Assembly (NCBI GenBank): GCA_030761205.1
Contig: JAULJL010000002.1
Coordinates: 25,275,010-25,339,009 of the forward strand
Direction: 5' to 3'
From: Fremontodendron californicum
Lineage: Eukaryota > Streptophyta > Magnoliopsida > Malvales > Malvaceae
DNA length: 64,000 nt
Shown here: positions 1 to 11,179 of the stretch, in pieces
How the letters are laid out: each line of letters begins with the position of its first letter
Position numbering within the stretch: position 1 is the first letter of the stretch
The notes under the pieces: generated by a model
What the model saw: only the letters and a program-made list of their open reading frames with translations
Database searches by the model: none
Told to the model about the DNA's origin: nothing
Program-made: the position numbers and the translations under genes

Positions 1-1000
1 AAGAAGGAGGAGACACATGGAGTCAGTTTCAATCAATACCCCTATACACCTTCTACACCATACACACCTCCCAGACCTTATACTCCTACCACATCTTATG
101 CACCTCTGACACCTTACACACCTTACCCGAGTTATAATCTTTACTACCCCAATATGAACCACCTTACCCAAAATCCATTCCCCTATACCAATATACCACA
201 ACAGCCGTTCCCAACTGGTATATCCCCACAAATAACCCTTCCTCGAAATACTATCCCAAACACTCAAGGTCTCGCGCGTAATGACTATCGTTCACCAAGA
301 AACAATAAAAAACCCCAGTTTGATCCCATTCCTACCACCTATGGTGAGCTATATCCTAAACTACTACAAGGCCAACTTGTAGCACCTGTATATCTTAAAC
401 CTTTGACCCCACCATACCCAAGATGGTACAATGCAAATACCAACTGTGTATATCATGCTGGAATTCAAGGGCATTCAACGGAGGATTGCATTGCTTTCAA
501 AAAGAAAGTAAAAAGCTTAATAAATACCGGAGTTGTGAAGTTTGGGTCAAAGAATGGGCCGAATATAGCGGGAAACCCATTGCCCGATCATGCTGAGAAT
601 CGGTAAATGCAGTACTGACAGGGGAAGTCAGAAGGTTAAAAAGGGATGTCAGGGAAGTTAAGACTCCGATGTTAACAGTATGGGTCGAGATGGTTAAGAC
701 ATGAATGGTGGAGGATGCAGACAGTTTAAAAATGGTTGCAAAGAGGGTGCAAAATTGGTGCCCGTTCCATAAATATTCAGGTCATATCATACAGGACTAC
801 GGGGACTTTCTGGCTAAGGTCCAAAAGATGATGGATGATGGAGAAGCCCAGTTTTTTGAGGAGACAGATGAGGAAGTAGAGGTTATTGAGAATATGGCTG
901 GCTATGGAATAGGAAGACCTTTGATCATCTATAATGATGAACCAGAGAAGACTACCCCGGTTGTTGGAAAATTGCACCCAAGCTAATCATAGATTTGCCT
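1..1000 (+). pseudogene. Ty3/gypsy (Tat-lineage) gag remnant, C-terminal part
   Basis: The window opens inside the capsid/nucleocapsid gene of retrotransposon E1. Bases 30-300 encode a Pro/Tyr/Thr-rich linker. At 430-530 there is a retroviral-type zinc knuckle of the form CX2HX5HX4C (residues CVYHAGIQGHSTEDC). A second, damaged knuckle lies at about 755-800, where the last Cys is replaced by Tyr. The two are separated by a stop at 604-606 and frame changes. Gag packages element RNA in cytoplasmic particles. The family call rests on the knuckle type and on the downstream pol. The N-terminal gag domain and the 5' LTR lie outside the window. It is not functional as read. Confidence 0.75.
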
Positions 1001-1239
1001 TCTTCCTTTTCATACAAGGAAAGTAATACTACACCATGGAAATATGACTGCAGCATGGTTATGCCCGGGTCAACAAGTCAGCAAGATATTACAGGTGTGG
1101 GGCACTTAACACGAAGTGGAAAGTGTTATGCCCCTGAGGTTGTTGAACATGGATCAGCAAGAAAAGATGGAGGACTGGATAAGGGGAAGAAAGTAGTTGA
1201 AGCAGTCCATATTGAGATGGATTTGTCAAAATAAGCAGA

Positions 1240-2092
1240 GAGGGGATCAGCCCCGGCAAACAGGATAAAGGAATCGATAAACGAGAAGGAGGCATGTGAG
1301 TTTTTAAAGTTCATAAAACATAGTGCGTATAGTGTGGTTGAGCAATTGCAGCGTCAGCCAGCAAGAATCTCCATTTTATCCTTGCTATTAAACTCAGAAC
1401 CACACAGAAATGCCCTGTTAAGAGTGTTGAATCAGGCATATGTGGCTAACAACATATCAGTAGAAAAGTTAGACAGGCTGGTGGGAAACATTGCGGTAGA
1501 CGACCATATATTTTTCGGTTATGATGAAATACCACCTAATGGTATTGGGTCCACAAAGGCTCTTCACATAACAACCACCTGCAAGGGGCATATACTACCA
1601 AGGGTGCTTCTGGTCAATGGTTCTTCATAAAATGTAATGCCCTTGGCAACCCTGTCTAAGTTGCCAGTGGATATGTCTTATATGTTACCGAGTTGCACAG
1701 TAGTCAGGGCTTTCGATGGTACCAGGAGAGAGGTAATGGGAACTATTGAGGTTCCTCTGGAGATAGGCCTATGCACTTATACGGTGAAATTTCAGGTCAT
1801 GGATATTAATCCATCTTATAATTGCTTGTTCGGAAGGCCATGGATACATTCAACAGGGGCTGTACCCTCGTCTCTCCATCGAAAGCTGAAATTTGTGATG
1901 GAGGGCCGTTTGATCATTGTATCAGGAGAAGAAGACATAATAGCCTCTGCATCTACTGAATCTCCTTATGTTGAACCCAATGAAGATGCCGTAGAATGTT
2001 CTTTTCGGTCTTTGGAATTCGTAAATGCGGTTTTCGTCGTTGAACGACAAAAATTTCCAAAGCCAAGGTTGTCCAAGAACACAAGGCTGTGA
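1240..2092 (+). pseudogene. Retrotransposon aspartic protease region, inactivated
   Basis: Bases 1280-1630 encode the usual lead-in to a Tat-type protease, with the conserved run of the type NISVEKLDRLVGNI. The protease follows. The active-site neighbourhood at about 1608-1645 should read Asp-(Asn/Thr)-Gly-Ser and be followed by NVMP. Here it reads LLVNGSS, then a stop (TAA, 1628-1630), then NVMP, so the catalytic Asp codon is missing. The frame continues with the flap and with YNCLFGRPWIH, a typical end-of-protease motif, to about 1860. The protease would release mature Gag and Pol. Loss of the Asp plus a stop make this copy dead. Confidence 0.75.
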
Positions 2093-2897
2093 GTAAGAAC
2101 CAAAGTGGGAAAAGGCTGCAGGGCTGGAAAAGGTTTGGGGAAATATCTTCAAGGGATGGCTCGAGCAGAGGAAGCAGTAGGAAAGAAAGACCGGTTTGGC
2201 TTAGGGTATCTTCCGAAGGCCCATGAGAAGAGGAAATAGGTTGAAAGGAACAGACAAAGAACAATGGCCCGTCTCACGGGTATGGATATTGAATGGGTAC
2301 CCATGACTTTCCCACCAATCCTTCACAACTTCCGCTCTACTGGTTTTCTATTCGGGGAAAAGAATTCAGAGGATGTGCTTGTAATATCGAGCAAGCTTTT
2401 GAATAATTCCATGTGAATAAAGGGGGGCAGATTCAGGATATGGTGATTTGCATGATCGGGAAAGAAGGGATGAAAAGTGACAGTGCGAACTGGATGATGC
2501 AACCTTGTCCACCAGGATATAGACTAACCAATTGGAGTGCGACTAAGTTGCCCATAGTTTTTAAGTCTATTCCAATGTAATACTTTAAAAAACAATCTTA
2601 ATTATCTTTACCCAGAGATATTAAGAGTTTTTTTCTGTAATGGGCTTTTTGTTTAAACATTTTCATTCAATAAATAACAAGCACAATGCATTTTATATAT
2701 ATTGATTTGTCCATATTCTTTCATTTTTGTTATTTATTTTGTTTTCATTATATATTTTCCTATATTGTTTCTTTTCCACCTATTTAGAGGTGTACGGATG
2801 CGAAATATGAGGACCTTCCTGTCAGTAATTCTGAAATTGATTTTGAAAGACCTATTTAGAGGTGTACGGATGCGGAATATGAGGAACGGGTGATTTT
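2093..2897 (+). other. Protease-RT connector, degenerate
   Basis: A broken coding stretch between the protease and RT of E1. A short readable patch at 2258-2380 resembles the tether found upstream of RT in this family. Stops occur in all frames afterwards, and 2570-2780 is AT-rich and non-coding. It contains a 72-bp direct duplication (separate entry). Confidence 0.5.
2779..2885 (+). repeat. 72-bp direct duplication just upstream of RT
   Basis: A 35-base block beginning CCTATTTAGAGGTGTACGG at 2779 recurs at 2851 with one or two mismatches. The period is 72 bp, so the reading frame is kept. It lies in the acidic linker region before RT. Confidence 0.7.
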
Positions 2898-3498
2898 GTG
2901 GCTAACGAAGATACTGAGGGTTATGGTCTACCTCTGAATTTATTAAGGAAAATAGAACAAGAGGAGAAACAAGTACTTCCTCATAAGGAATTATTGGAAA
3001 TGATAAATCTGGGAGATGGTGAAAAGATAAAGGAAGTCAAAATCGGAACTTCATTGTCATCATCAATAAAGGGTGAATTGATAGCTTTGCTCCAGGAATA
3101 TGTGGATATATTTGCATGGTCTTACCAAGACATGCCAGGGTTGGATCCGGATATTATGGTTCATGAGCTCCCTTTAAGGCAGAATGCAAGCCAATTCAGC
3201 AAAAGTTGAGAAGAATGAGGCCGGACATGCTGTTAAAGATAAATAAGGAGGTGAAGAAGCAATTTGATGCTGGATTCTTAGAGGTGGAAAAATATCCAGA
3301 ATGGGTGGAAAATATTGTTCCAGTACCAAAGAAGGATGGCAAGGTGCGGATGTGCATTGATTACCGAGATTTGAACAAAGCCAGCCCTAAAGATAATTTC
3401 CCTTTGCCCCATATTGATACTCTAGTAGATAATACGACAAAAAGTTCTTTATTCTCTTTCATGGACGAATTCTCAGGATACAATCAGATCAAGATGGC
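2898..3498 (+). pseudogene. Reverse transcriptase, N-terminal half (E1)
   Basis: Encodes the RT leader (LLRKIEQEEKQVLPHKE and the DIFAWSYQDMPGLDP motif) and then the fingers/palm with VPVPKKDGKVRMCIDYRDLN and the DNFPLPHIDTLVD motif, ending in FSGYNQIKMA. RT copies element RNA into DNA. A stop at about 3207 separates leader from core. The palm is then cut by a solo LTR at 3499 and resumes at 5006. The order protease-RT-RNase H-second RNase H-integrase places E1 in the Tat branch of Ty3/gypsy. Confidence 0.85.
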
Positions 3499-5000
3499 TG
3501 ATGGAGACTCAATTAAGAGTTGTAAACCCAAGTGCAGGTTATGTTCAAGTAATAAATTCTCGGGTGTCCGAGGTCGAACCACAGGGAAGCGTACTAGTAA
3601 GTATAAGTTTATAAATATATATGAAAAAGAAAATAAACAAGATATTAGGGAATCAATAACAAAGAAAGTAAACAAGATATTAGAGAACAAAATAAACAAA
3701 ATAACATAAAAGCAATTAAATAAGATATAAAAAACAATAAGAAAGGATGTTGAGGTTAGAGAATCCACTCTTGGTGTTATGCTAAGATTAATCTTGTTTT
3801 ATTACACAATTGAAATCCACACATAAGGGAGGTTCCAATCGGAAGGTTTAGCAATTCAGTCCAAATTGTCCAACGTCCATAGCATATGATATTATGTTCA
3901 TTTGGTGTCCTCAAAACTCATAAAAAGAGTCCAAGCATTCCTTATGCCAAGGTATATGTCTACAACAAATCAAGGTTATGAAACCAAGCATTTACTGTGC
4001 CATTTTCATTGTCAATAATGAATCAAGATCTCTACTTTGCAAGTATGATTTTAAACCAAAAGAAAATATTATCTATACTAGTGTTTATAAATGATGATTC
4101 ATTTTAGCTCATGTTTAAGAGACTAACCTTAGCATTTACCAAGAGCTTCACCTCATCACCTCAACAATATGATTAGCAACACATACTAAAAATGAAAAGA
4201 AATGTAAGAAGCATAAGTAAACAAAGAAAAAGAAAAGTAGAGAAAGGAAAGAAGAAGAAAACTTAGAGAATTTTATTACAATGGCTAATATCCTCCAAAT
4301 GTATAATGTATCCCAATACTCATCCAAGGCCCTCTATTTATACACATTTTGGAGGGCTAAATGACAAGAGACAAGCTTTACAAATTTCAAAGGTAGGTAT
4401 AATAGGTGGGTGCATTTTTCTAACAATTTTCGTCATATTGTATGACAATTCTGATCAGCCAGCTTGATGGTCGATTTTGTCAATGTTGGAGGCTCGATCT
4501 GATAAAATTGTCTTCTAGAAAAATATACCCCTATCGGTTACGGATCCATAGCCGTTGGAATCAGCTCATTTGCTGATGTGGATAAGAAGATATGGGCAAA
4601 ATACGAAAACAGGTCAGCACAGACGTCATTGCACATCAGCCAACTTGATGGTCGATTTCACTAGGGAAAACGACTCCTTTTCAAGAAGTGTAAAACATGA
4701 AAAAGATAGATATGCCTCTTAGCTTTGCACGGCTACAAATTTCAGCCTTATTGCTTCAGTGAAACTCGAGATATAGCTGATATGGCAAAAGGTGTCGGAA
4801 CTGGAACTGAATTAGATTTGCCCTTAATTCTTTATTTAACCTAGTAATCTGAAATCACTCAAAGAAACTCGTGAAAAACACCAAATTACATAAAAATATA
4901 AAAGATCATAAACACAATTGGACTAAACAATAATAACTCGTATTTGACACAAAACAATAATAAAACATAACTAAAAACTATATAATTATAGGAGTTATCA
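3499..5000 (-). mobile_element. 1.5-kb solo LTR inserted in RT, Athila-like
   Basis: The insert runs TGATGGAGAC...GAGTTATCA (TG...CA ends) and is flanked by the exact 5-bp duplication ATGGC at 3494-3498 and 5001-5005. Removing it restores the RT reading ...IKMA-PEDMEKT. There is no coding or primer-binding region, so it is a solo LTR left by LTR-LTR recombination. Read on the minus strand it has a TATA box and, near its 3' end, a stretch of the type CCCTGTGGTTCGACCTCGG that I associate with Athila-type plant LTRs. The boundaries are certain. The lineage is inference. Confidence 0.88.
4333..4342 (-). promoter_or_regulatory. TATA box of the solo LTR
   Basis: The minus strand reads TATAAATAGA, a consensus plant TATA box. 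It is followed by a leader containing a purine/pyrimidine-rich stretch down to about 4200. Its orientation sets the sense strand of the solo LTR as minus. It is the only clear core promoter in the element. Confidence 0.55.
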
Positions 5001-5575
5001 ATGGCACCGGAAGATATGGAGAAAACCATATTTGTTACAATGTGAGGAACCTTCTGCTACAAGGTAATGCCATTTGGGTTGAAGAATGTTGGGGCAACAT
5101 ATCAAAGAGCCATGGTGACCTTGTTTCATGATATGATGCATAAGGAATTGAGGTTTATGTTGATGATATGATCGCAAAGTCACAAGGAGAAGAGGAGCAT
5201 ATTACGAATCTTAAGAAGCTCTTTGAATGGCTCTTTGAATGACTAAGGAAGTTTAGACTCAAGCTAAATCGGGCAAAATGCACTTTTGGAGTCACCTCGG
5301 GGAAATTGTTGGGTTTTGTCGTCAGCAAAAGAGGAATTGAGATTGACCCAGATAAAGTGAATGCTATTCAGAATTTGCCACCACCTCGTACTCAAAAGGA
5401 AGTAAGAGGCTTTATGGGGAGATTGAATTACATTGCTCGGTTTATTTCTCAGTTAACTGACAAGTGTGATCCAATATTTAAGTTACTTCGAAAATGTGAT
5501 CCAGGAGAATAGGATGAAGGTTGTCAGATTGCATTTGAAAAGGTTAAACATTATCTATCCAACCCACCAGTATTA
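5001..5575 (+). pseudogene. Reverse transcriptase, C-terminal half (E1)
   Basis: RT resumes after the target duplication with PEDMEKT, then VMPFGLKNVGATYQRAM, then the catalytic box VYVDD at about 5154-5168, so both metal-binding aspartates are kept. Next come the thumb motifs LLGFVVSKRGIEIDPDK and GFMGRLNYIARFIS. There is a stop at about 5041-5043, a frameshift near 5142, and a 12-base duplication (ctctttgaatgg, about 5219-5241) that also inserts a stop. A further stop lies at 5510-5512. The copy has intact motifs in a dead frame. Confidence 0.85.
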
Positions 5576-6060
5576 ATGCCACCTGTTCCGGATAAACCAA
5601 TGATACTGTATTTATCAATATTTGAGAGATCCATGGGTTGTGTTTTGGGGCAGCTTGATGAGACTAGAAAGAAAGAACAGGCAGTTTACTACCTCAGCAA
5701 GAAGTTCACAGATTATGAGTTGAAATATTCGTCGATAGAAAAGTTGTGTTGTGCTTTAGCTTGGACTGCTCGAAGACTCAGATAGTACATGTTGTACCAC
5801 ACAACGTGGTTGATTGCCAAGTTGGATCCAGTCAAGTACATGTTGGAAGCACCTTCTTTGTCAGAGAGGACGGCAAGATGGCAGGTTTTATTGTCAGAGT
5901 ACGACAATGTATATGTAAGTCAAAAAGCTATCAAGGGCAGTGCAGTGGCTAAATTCTTAGCAAGTCGGCCAGTGGAAGATTATGAGCCGTTGAACTTTGA
6001 TTTCTCGGATGAAGATTTGATGTATGTTTCACAAGAAGATGAGATTCCCCTGAAGAAGAA
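5576..6060 (+). pseudogene. Retrotransposon RNase H (first, gypsy type)
   Basis: Encodes a Ty3/gypsy RNase H: MILYLSIFERSMGCVLGQ followed by AVYYLSKKFTDYELKYS, ALAWTARRLR, and a connector ending near VAKFLASRPVEDYEPLNF. RNase H removes the RNA strand after reverse transcription. A TAG at about 5782 breaks it. The E and D positions typical of the family appear weakened, as is usual in Tat elements that carry a second RNase H downstream. Confidence 0.75.
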
Positions 6061-6450
6061 AGTATGGAAAATGTACTTTGATGGCGCATCTAATGCCATG
6101 GGGCATGGAATCGGTGCAGTACTTATATCCCCAGAATAAGATTATTATCCTTTCACTGCTAGATTGGATTTTGATTGTACAAACAATACTGTCGAGTATG
6201 AAACGTGTACTATGGGCCTTCGTGCTGCAGTGGATAGAAAGATCAAAGTATTGGAAGTTTTCGGAGACTCAGCCTTAGTGATTTACCAGCTATGAGGAGA
6301 ATGGAAACCCGAGATACAAAGCTAATCCGATACTGAGAACTCATACTGAGTTTATTGGAGGAATTTGAAGAAGTGAATTTCAATTACTTTCCTCGAGAAG
6401 AAAACCGAATGGCAGATGCTCTGGCTACTTTGTCATCAATGTTTAAAGTG
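6061..6450 (+). pseudogene. Second (archaeal-type) RNase H, Tat lineage hallmark
   Basis: Starts at MYFDGASNAMGHGIGAV, giving the first catalytic Asp in the family context. It continues with the DFDCTNNTVEYE block (catalytic Glu), EVFGDSALVIYQL (Asp), and finally NRMADALATL (Asp) at about 6405-6440. A second RNase H placed between the gypsy RNase H and integrase is a known mark of Tat/Ogre elements. Stops occur at about 6136-6138, 6293 and beyond, and the frame shifts between the third and fourth catalytic positions. Confidence 0.75.
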
Positions 6451-7400
6451 AATAAAGGGGCTGAAGTTGTACCAATAAAGATGAGTATATATGAGTCTCC
6501 TGCCCACTGTCTGAGTATTGAAGAAGAAGCAGATATCCTTCTTTGGTATAACGACATCTTGTAGTACATCAAGAGTCAACAGTATCTAGAACAAGGAACA
6601 GAGAATGACAAGAGGACTCTGAGAAGGCTAGAAATGGGTTTTGTTCTAGACAGTGAGATTCTCTACAAGAAAGGAAAAGACCAAGTCTTGTTGAGATGTG
6701 TCGTATCTGCCGAAGCTTGGAGAATTATAGAAGAGGTCTATGAAGGGATATGTGGCACTAATGCTAATGGTAACATGCTTGCTAAATAGATTATGAGGGC
6801 AGGGTACTATTGGTTGACGATGGAAGGAGATTGCATCAGTTATTCCTGGAAGTGCCATATATGCAGATAAGATTCATGTGCCGCCATCGCCATTACATGT
6901 CATGACTGCATCGTGACCCTTTTCAATGTGGGGAATGGATATGATAGGGCCTATTACCCTGAAAGCTTCAAATGGACATCGTTTCATCTTGGTGGCCATA
7001 GATTATTTCACAAAGTGGGTAGAAGCTGCTTCCTATGCGAATGTAACCAAGTCGGTGGTATGCAGATTTGTTAAGAAAGAAATTATATGCCGTTACGGGT
7101 TGCGAACAAGAATTATTTTGGATAATGCTCTCAATTTGAACAATAAGATGATGAGAGAAGTATGTACTCAATTCAAGATCACACACCATAATTGGGCACC
7201 TTACCGTCCGAAGATGAATGGCGCAGTAGAAGCAGCTAACAAGAACATCAAGAAGATTGTTGAGAAGATGACCAATGTGTACAAAGATTGGCATGAGATC
7301 TTGCCTTTTGCTCTTCATGCTTATCGTACTTCGGTCCGTACATCTTCAAGGGCAACGCCGTTTTCTTTGGGATAAGGGATAGAAGCAGTGCTACCTATTG
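6451..7400 (+). pseudogene. Integrase: zinc-binding and catalytic core (E1)
   Basis: After a linker, 6640-6890 carries a broken N-terminal zinc-binding region (CGTNANGN, then AGYYW and a frameshifted Cys-x2-Cys). The core at 6926-7375 is open for 149 residues: WGMDMIGPITLKASNGH (first Asp), LDNALNLNNK (second Asp), and about 35 residues later NGAVEAANKN (Glu), so the DDE triad is intact. It ends in HAYRTSVRTSSRATPFSLG. Integrase inserts element cDNA into chromosomes. Stops at 6787-6789 and after 7373 make it a pseudogene. Confidence 0.85.
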
Positions 7401-7779
7401 AAGTTGAGACCCCTTCACTTCGGGTTTTATAGAAGTTGGCCTAGAGGAAGCAGAACGGGTTAGAGCTCGTTATGAACAGTTGAATGTCATCGAGGAGAAA
7501 AGATTGAAAGCAATTTGTTACGGGCAGTTGTATCAGAAAAGGATGATTCGAGCCCAGAACAAGAAGGTTCATCCCAGACAGTTCCGAGAAGGGGAGTTGG
7601 TACTGAGGAAAATTCTCCCTATAGTGAAGGACCCAAGAGGAAAATGGGCTTTGAATTGGGAAGGACCATATGTTTTAAAAAGAGCATTTTCTGGAGGAGC
7701 ATTGATTTTAACTAGAATGGATGGGGAGGATTTCAGAAATCCCGTGAATGCTGATGAACTGAAGAAGTATTATGCTTAA
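7401..7779 (+). pseudogene. Integrase C-terminal region, end of pol (E1)
   Basis: Encodes an RRARYEQLNVI-like helix, then the segment RKILPIVKDPRGKWALNWEGPYVLKR and a final DELKKYYA followed by TAA at 7777-7779. This GPYxV-type fold is the usual small C-terminal domain of gypsy integrases. No chromodomain motif is visible, as expected for Tat. The same ending (ADELKKYYA) occurs in the minus-strand element at 60605, which fixes this stop as the real end of pol. Confidence 0.8.
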
Positions 7780-9287
7780 AAAAAATTGTGATGCTGTGCA
7801 CATGGAAATTCGAATGATTCCAAGTGTAAAAAATGGAAATTCTATATATCTATCTCCCCTGAGAATTGCTTTTCAAAGAAAATATTCATGCTTGATATGA
7901 TGAATGGCCATCTTTCATAATCCTTTCACTAAGAAGAAATTATCCTTAGTCACCCCTTTGAGCCTTAGGAATTATTTCTTTCTTTAAACCTTGATCAAGG
8001 ATCACCCTTTATACTGGAGGGCAAATGCGAGGAAAAATAATAAAAAAATCATGGCAGAAAGAAAGCCATCGAAAAAATGTGGCAAATGAAAGCCAACAAA
8101 GCAAAAAAAAAAAAAGAAGAAAAGAAAGTCCAAAAAGGGACAAATGTTTCAAGAATGAGTTCTCCCCAGGAAATGATCCTTGATCCAATCACCCTTAAAC
8201 CTAAACCTTGGGCTTATTTTATCCTTTCTTTTTAAACCTAAACCTTGGCCTACATTACGTGCTTTAAAAGCCCGTTTTGATCAAGCATGGATATTTAATT
8301 TGAAAGGTTATTCTCAGAATTCATCCCATCTTTTGAATTGACATTTTTACCTTGGAAGCATTTAGAATTCTTAGATGCATGGTAGAATACACAAAAAAAT
8401 GGAAATGAAAAAAAATGTAAAAGAAGAGGTTTAAGCCAAAAACCCGCAAAGGGCGACTTAATACCGAATCGAGAACACTTGAGTTGAAAACCCGCAAAGG
8501 GCGGCTCAGGTACTGATTAAAAGTTTAATCATTGCTCTGTGTAAAGGGGGAGAAAGTATCTGAAAATTAGAGGAAAGGGGAACAACTCAGTCTGATGTAA
8601 CTACGGAAGCTGAGAGGTTACCCAAGTAAATTGCTTGTTCAAGAGAAATTTTAGATGGTTTGAAAAGGAGGGGTCTAAGATATTCCGCATCCGGGGCATC
8701 TACAACCTATAACTTTACATTTGTTTCTTATATCCTTGATATTTATTTTTACTATTTTAAAACATTTCTTGCATTAAATTCTTGTTATCCTTTTCATGAC
8801 AATTTTTGCTTGATTAATATTTTCTTTGATACATTTTTTAGATGCATTATGATTGTTATTAAATTGGATGATGATTAGTAATAAAAAAATCTTTAAATAA
8901 AAGGATTTCAAAGTATTAAGGAATAGATTTAAATCTTGGGATAGGTTTGGAAAGTTCACCAAGAAAAGAAAATAGTGAACGTGTTGGAGACTCCATCACA
9001 AAGTCAGAAAATCTGTGAATTTTGGCGAAAGTCAGAAACTGAGACTGTTTGACAAGTTATCTTGAGTGAAGGATTCCTTAAGTGGGGCATCAATGAACAA
9101 TTGAAGACTTCATCATGAAGTCGGATAATCTGTGAACATCAAAGAAACCATGGATTAGAAATCACGACACAATCATTTGATTGCATTCATTCTTAGGAAA
9201 CATACAAGCATTTGCAAAGCATGTCATTCTCATCATTGCATTTAGCTAACAGTGCAAAAATCAGGAAAACTTGGACTTCCCCAAAGT

Positions 9288-10125
9288 GAACTCGTTCTGT
9301 TTTTCAAACGAGTCGAGCCTCGAGATCACTGTCGAGATATGTTTCCTTTCCAAATCAAACTCGTTTTGCTTCTCAAATAAGTCGAGCCCCGAAACTGCAG
9401 TCGAGGTATGTTCCTTTCATTTTCAAGTTAAATTTATTTTTTCCAAATGAACCAAACCCAGAATTATTCTTAGTATTTCCTTTTGTTTTAAATCGAATTC
9501 ATTCTGTTTTATCAAAAGAGTCAAGCCTTGAGACCTCTGTCGAGGTATTTCTTTTTGTTTTAAATTGAATTCATTCTGTTTTATCAAATTAGTCGAGCCT
9601 TGAGACCTCCGTCGAGGTATTTCTTTTTGTTTTAAATCGATTTCATTCTGTTTTATCAAATGAGTCGAGCCTTGAGACCTCCGTCGAGGTATTTCTTTTT
9701 GTTTTAAATCGAATTCATTTTGTTTTATCAAATGAGTCGAGCCTTGAGACCTCCGTCGAGGTATTTCTTTTTGTTTTAAGTCGAATTCATTCTGTTTTAT
9801 CAAATGAGTCGAGCCTTGAGACCTCCGTCAAGGTATTTCTTTTTGTTTTAAATCGAATTCATTCTGTTTTATCAAATGAGTCGAGCCTTGAGACCTCCAT
9901 CGAGGTATTTCCTTTTGTTTTAAAACGAATTCATTCTGTTTCATCAAATGAGTCGAGCCTTGAGACCACCGTCGAGGTATTTCCTTTTGTTTTAAATCGA
10001 ATTCATTCTGTTTTATCAAATGAGTCGAGCCTTGAGACCACCGTCGAGGTATTTCCTTTTGTTTTAAATTGAATTCATTCTATTTATCAAAGAGTCGAGC
10101 CTTGAGATCGTCGTCAAGGTATTTT
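9288..10125 (+). repeat. 72-bp tandem array in the E1 3'UTR
   Basis: About eleven units of 72 bp. The motif GTCGAGGTATTTC recurs with its CGAG at 9541, 9613, 9685 and onward at exactly 72 bp, and each unit also carries AGTCGAGCCTTGAGACC. The first two or three units (9288-9470) are diverged and the central ones nearly identical. Because 72 is divisible by three, the minus strand stays open as a 24-residue peptide repeat. I regard that as a by-product. Each unit has inverted GTCGAG motifs that could pair. Confidence 0.9.
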
Positions 10126-10130
10126 CAAAT

Positions 10131-10262
10131 CACGGGTAAGGCCTCCGGGCACCATCCTTAAAACCTCCGGGCATCATTTTTAAAGCCGCATATAGCGCAT
10201 TTTTTTCAAAATCACGGGTAAGGCCTCCGGGCACCATTCTTAAGACCTCCGGGCACAATTTT
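10131..10262 (+). repeat. Direct duplication of a GC-rich block
   Basis: ATCACGGGTAAGGCCTCCGG occurs at about 10131 and again at about 10211, each followed by a second GACCTCCGGGCA or AACCTCCGGGCA half-unit, giving an ~80-bp tandem pair. It lies between the 72-bp array and the polypurine tract and is much richer in G+C than its surroundings. Confidence 0.7.
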
Positions 10263-10518
10263 TTCTTGCAAATCGAACTCGTTTCCTTAAGATGGGTCGA
10301 GCCTTGATTAGTCAGAGAATTTAATTTAAGGACAATATCTTCTACTTACAGTTTTTCTCAACAAAAAAAAAAAAAAAAGATGAAAAAACAAGAAAACGAA
10401 AATGGAAAAAGAAAAAGAAAAAGAAAAAGAAATCCCTTTCTCTTCACATGTGATTTCACTAACCGGACAAAATTAGTATTTGTTTATCTTTGCATGATTC
10501 CTGATTCTCAGCAATAGT

Positions 10519-10532
10519 CAAATAGGGGTAGC
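10519..10532 (+). promoter_or_regulatory. Polypurine tract of E1
   Basis: The purine-rich string CAAATAGGGGTAGC lies directly before the LTR start TGTAGACACC at 10533. It is the expected primer site for plus-strand DNA synthesis. The same arrangement (AAAAAGGGGCAGC before TATAGACACC) occurs on the minus strand at 57367-57380. Confidence 0.75.
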
Positions 10533-11179
10533 TGTAGACACCTAATTTTTTCCGGACCACTAAAACATGTATGTTTTCTTCCTAAATTGATGTTTCAGAA
10601 TGTAAAAAGACTTTTTTTCATCCTACAGGTGGTACTTCGGGACTTAGTTTAAGAGGACGAGCATAAAAAGTCAAACTTGAAAAAAGTCAACTATAGAAAA
10701 AGTCAACCCACTTTCAAAATCAAGATTTGAAGTTCAATTGAAAAATGGCGAAAGAATTTTGATAATCCGAGGTCTACATCGAAAGATATTGAGTTCGGAA
10801 GTTGGGTTATGTAGATTTAGTAGAAAGGAAACCCTAATCCGAGAAATTTGGGGAAAAGTGCTTAAACGATCAAATTGGTCGAAATTGAAAGTTCCAAATG
10901 AAATATAAGCACTGACTACAGGTAATTGGAGAAGCCACTTGAAAGAAAAACTGAAAGAAAAGTCAATCCGGGAGAAAATCGAGAATTAGGGTTTTTGGTG
11001 GATTTCGGTGAAATTGAGAAGAATTACAGAAATGCCCGACTTGGTAAGAATAAAGCCCCTAATGGACGAGGAGTGATTAAAAAAGGATAGCCCAAGGCTC
11101 AGTTTGAAAAAAACAATCTTAAAATCGGACTTATTTTGAGCAAAACTGGGTTTCAGAGGTAAAAGGGCAAAAATGGAAA

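Larger units (their letters stand above)
7780..10532 (+). other. Long 3' untranslated region of E1
   Basis: A 2.75-kb non-coding interval between the pol stop and the 3' LTR. It has A-rich tracts (8041-8145), two copies of AAACCCGCAAAGGGCG (about 8440 and 8490), a non-coding 8660-9250 segment that resembles 59400-59620 in reverse orientation, and then tandem arrays (separate entries). The segment 7860-8330 matches 47280-47860 and 60040-60500 of the minus-strand elements, showing it is a shared family 3'UTR. No gene seen. Confidence 0.7.

Noticed and set aside
1..7779. E1 as an endogenous virus of the caulimovirus type
   Set aside because: A DDE integrase and LTRs are present, and no movement protein or coat-type zinc finger of that family is seen, so it is a Ty3/gypsy retrotransposon.
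9423..10019. 24-residue peptide repeat on the minus strand
   Set aside because: A by-product of the 72-bp array in the untranslated region. The strand is antisense to the element.
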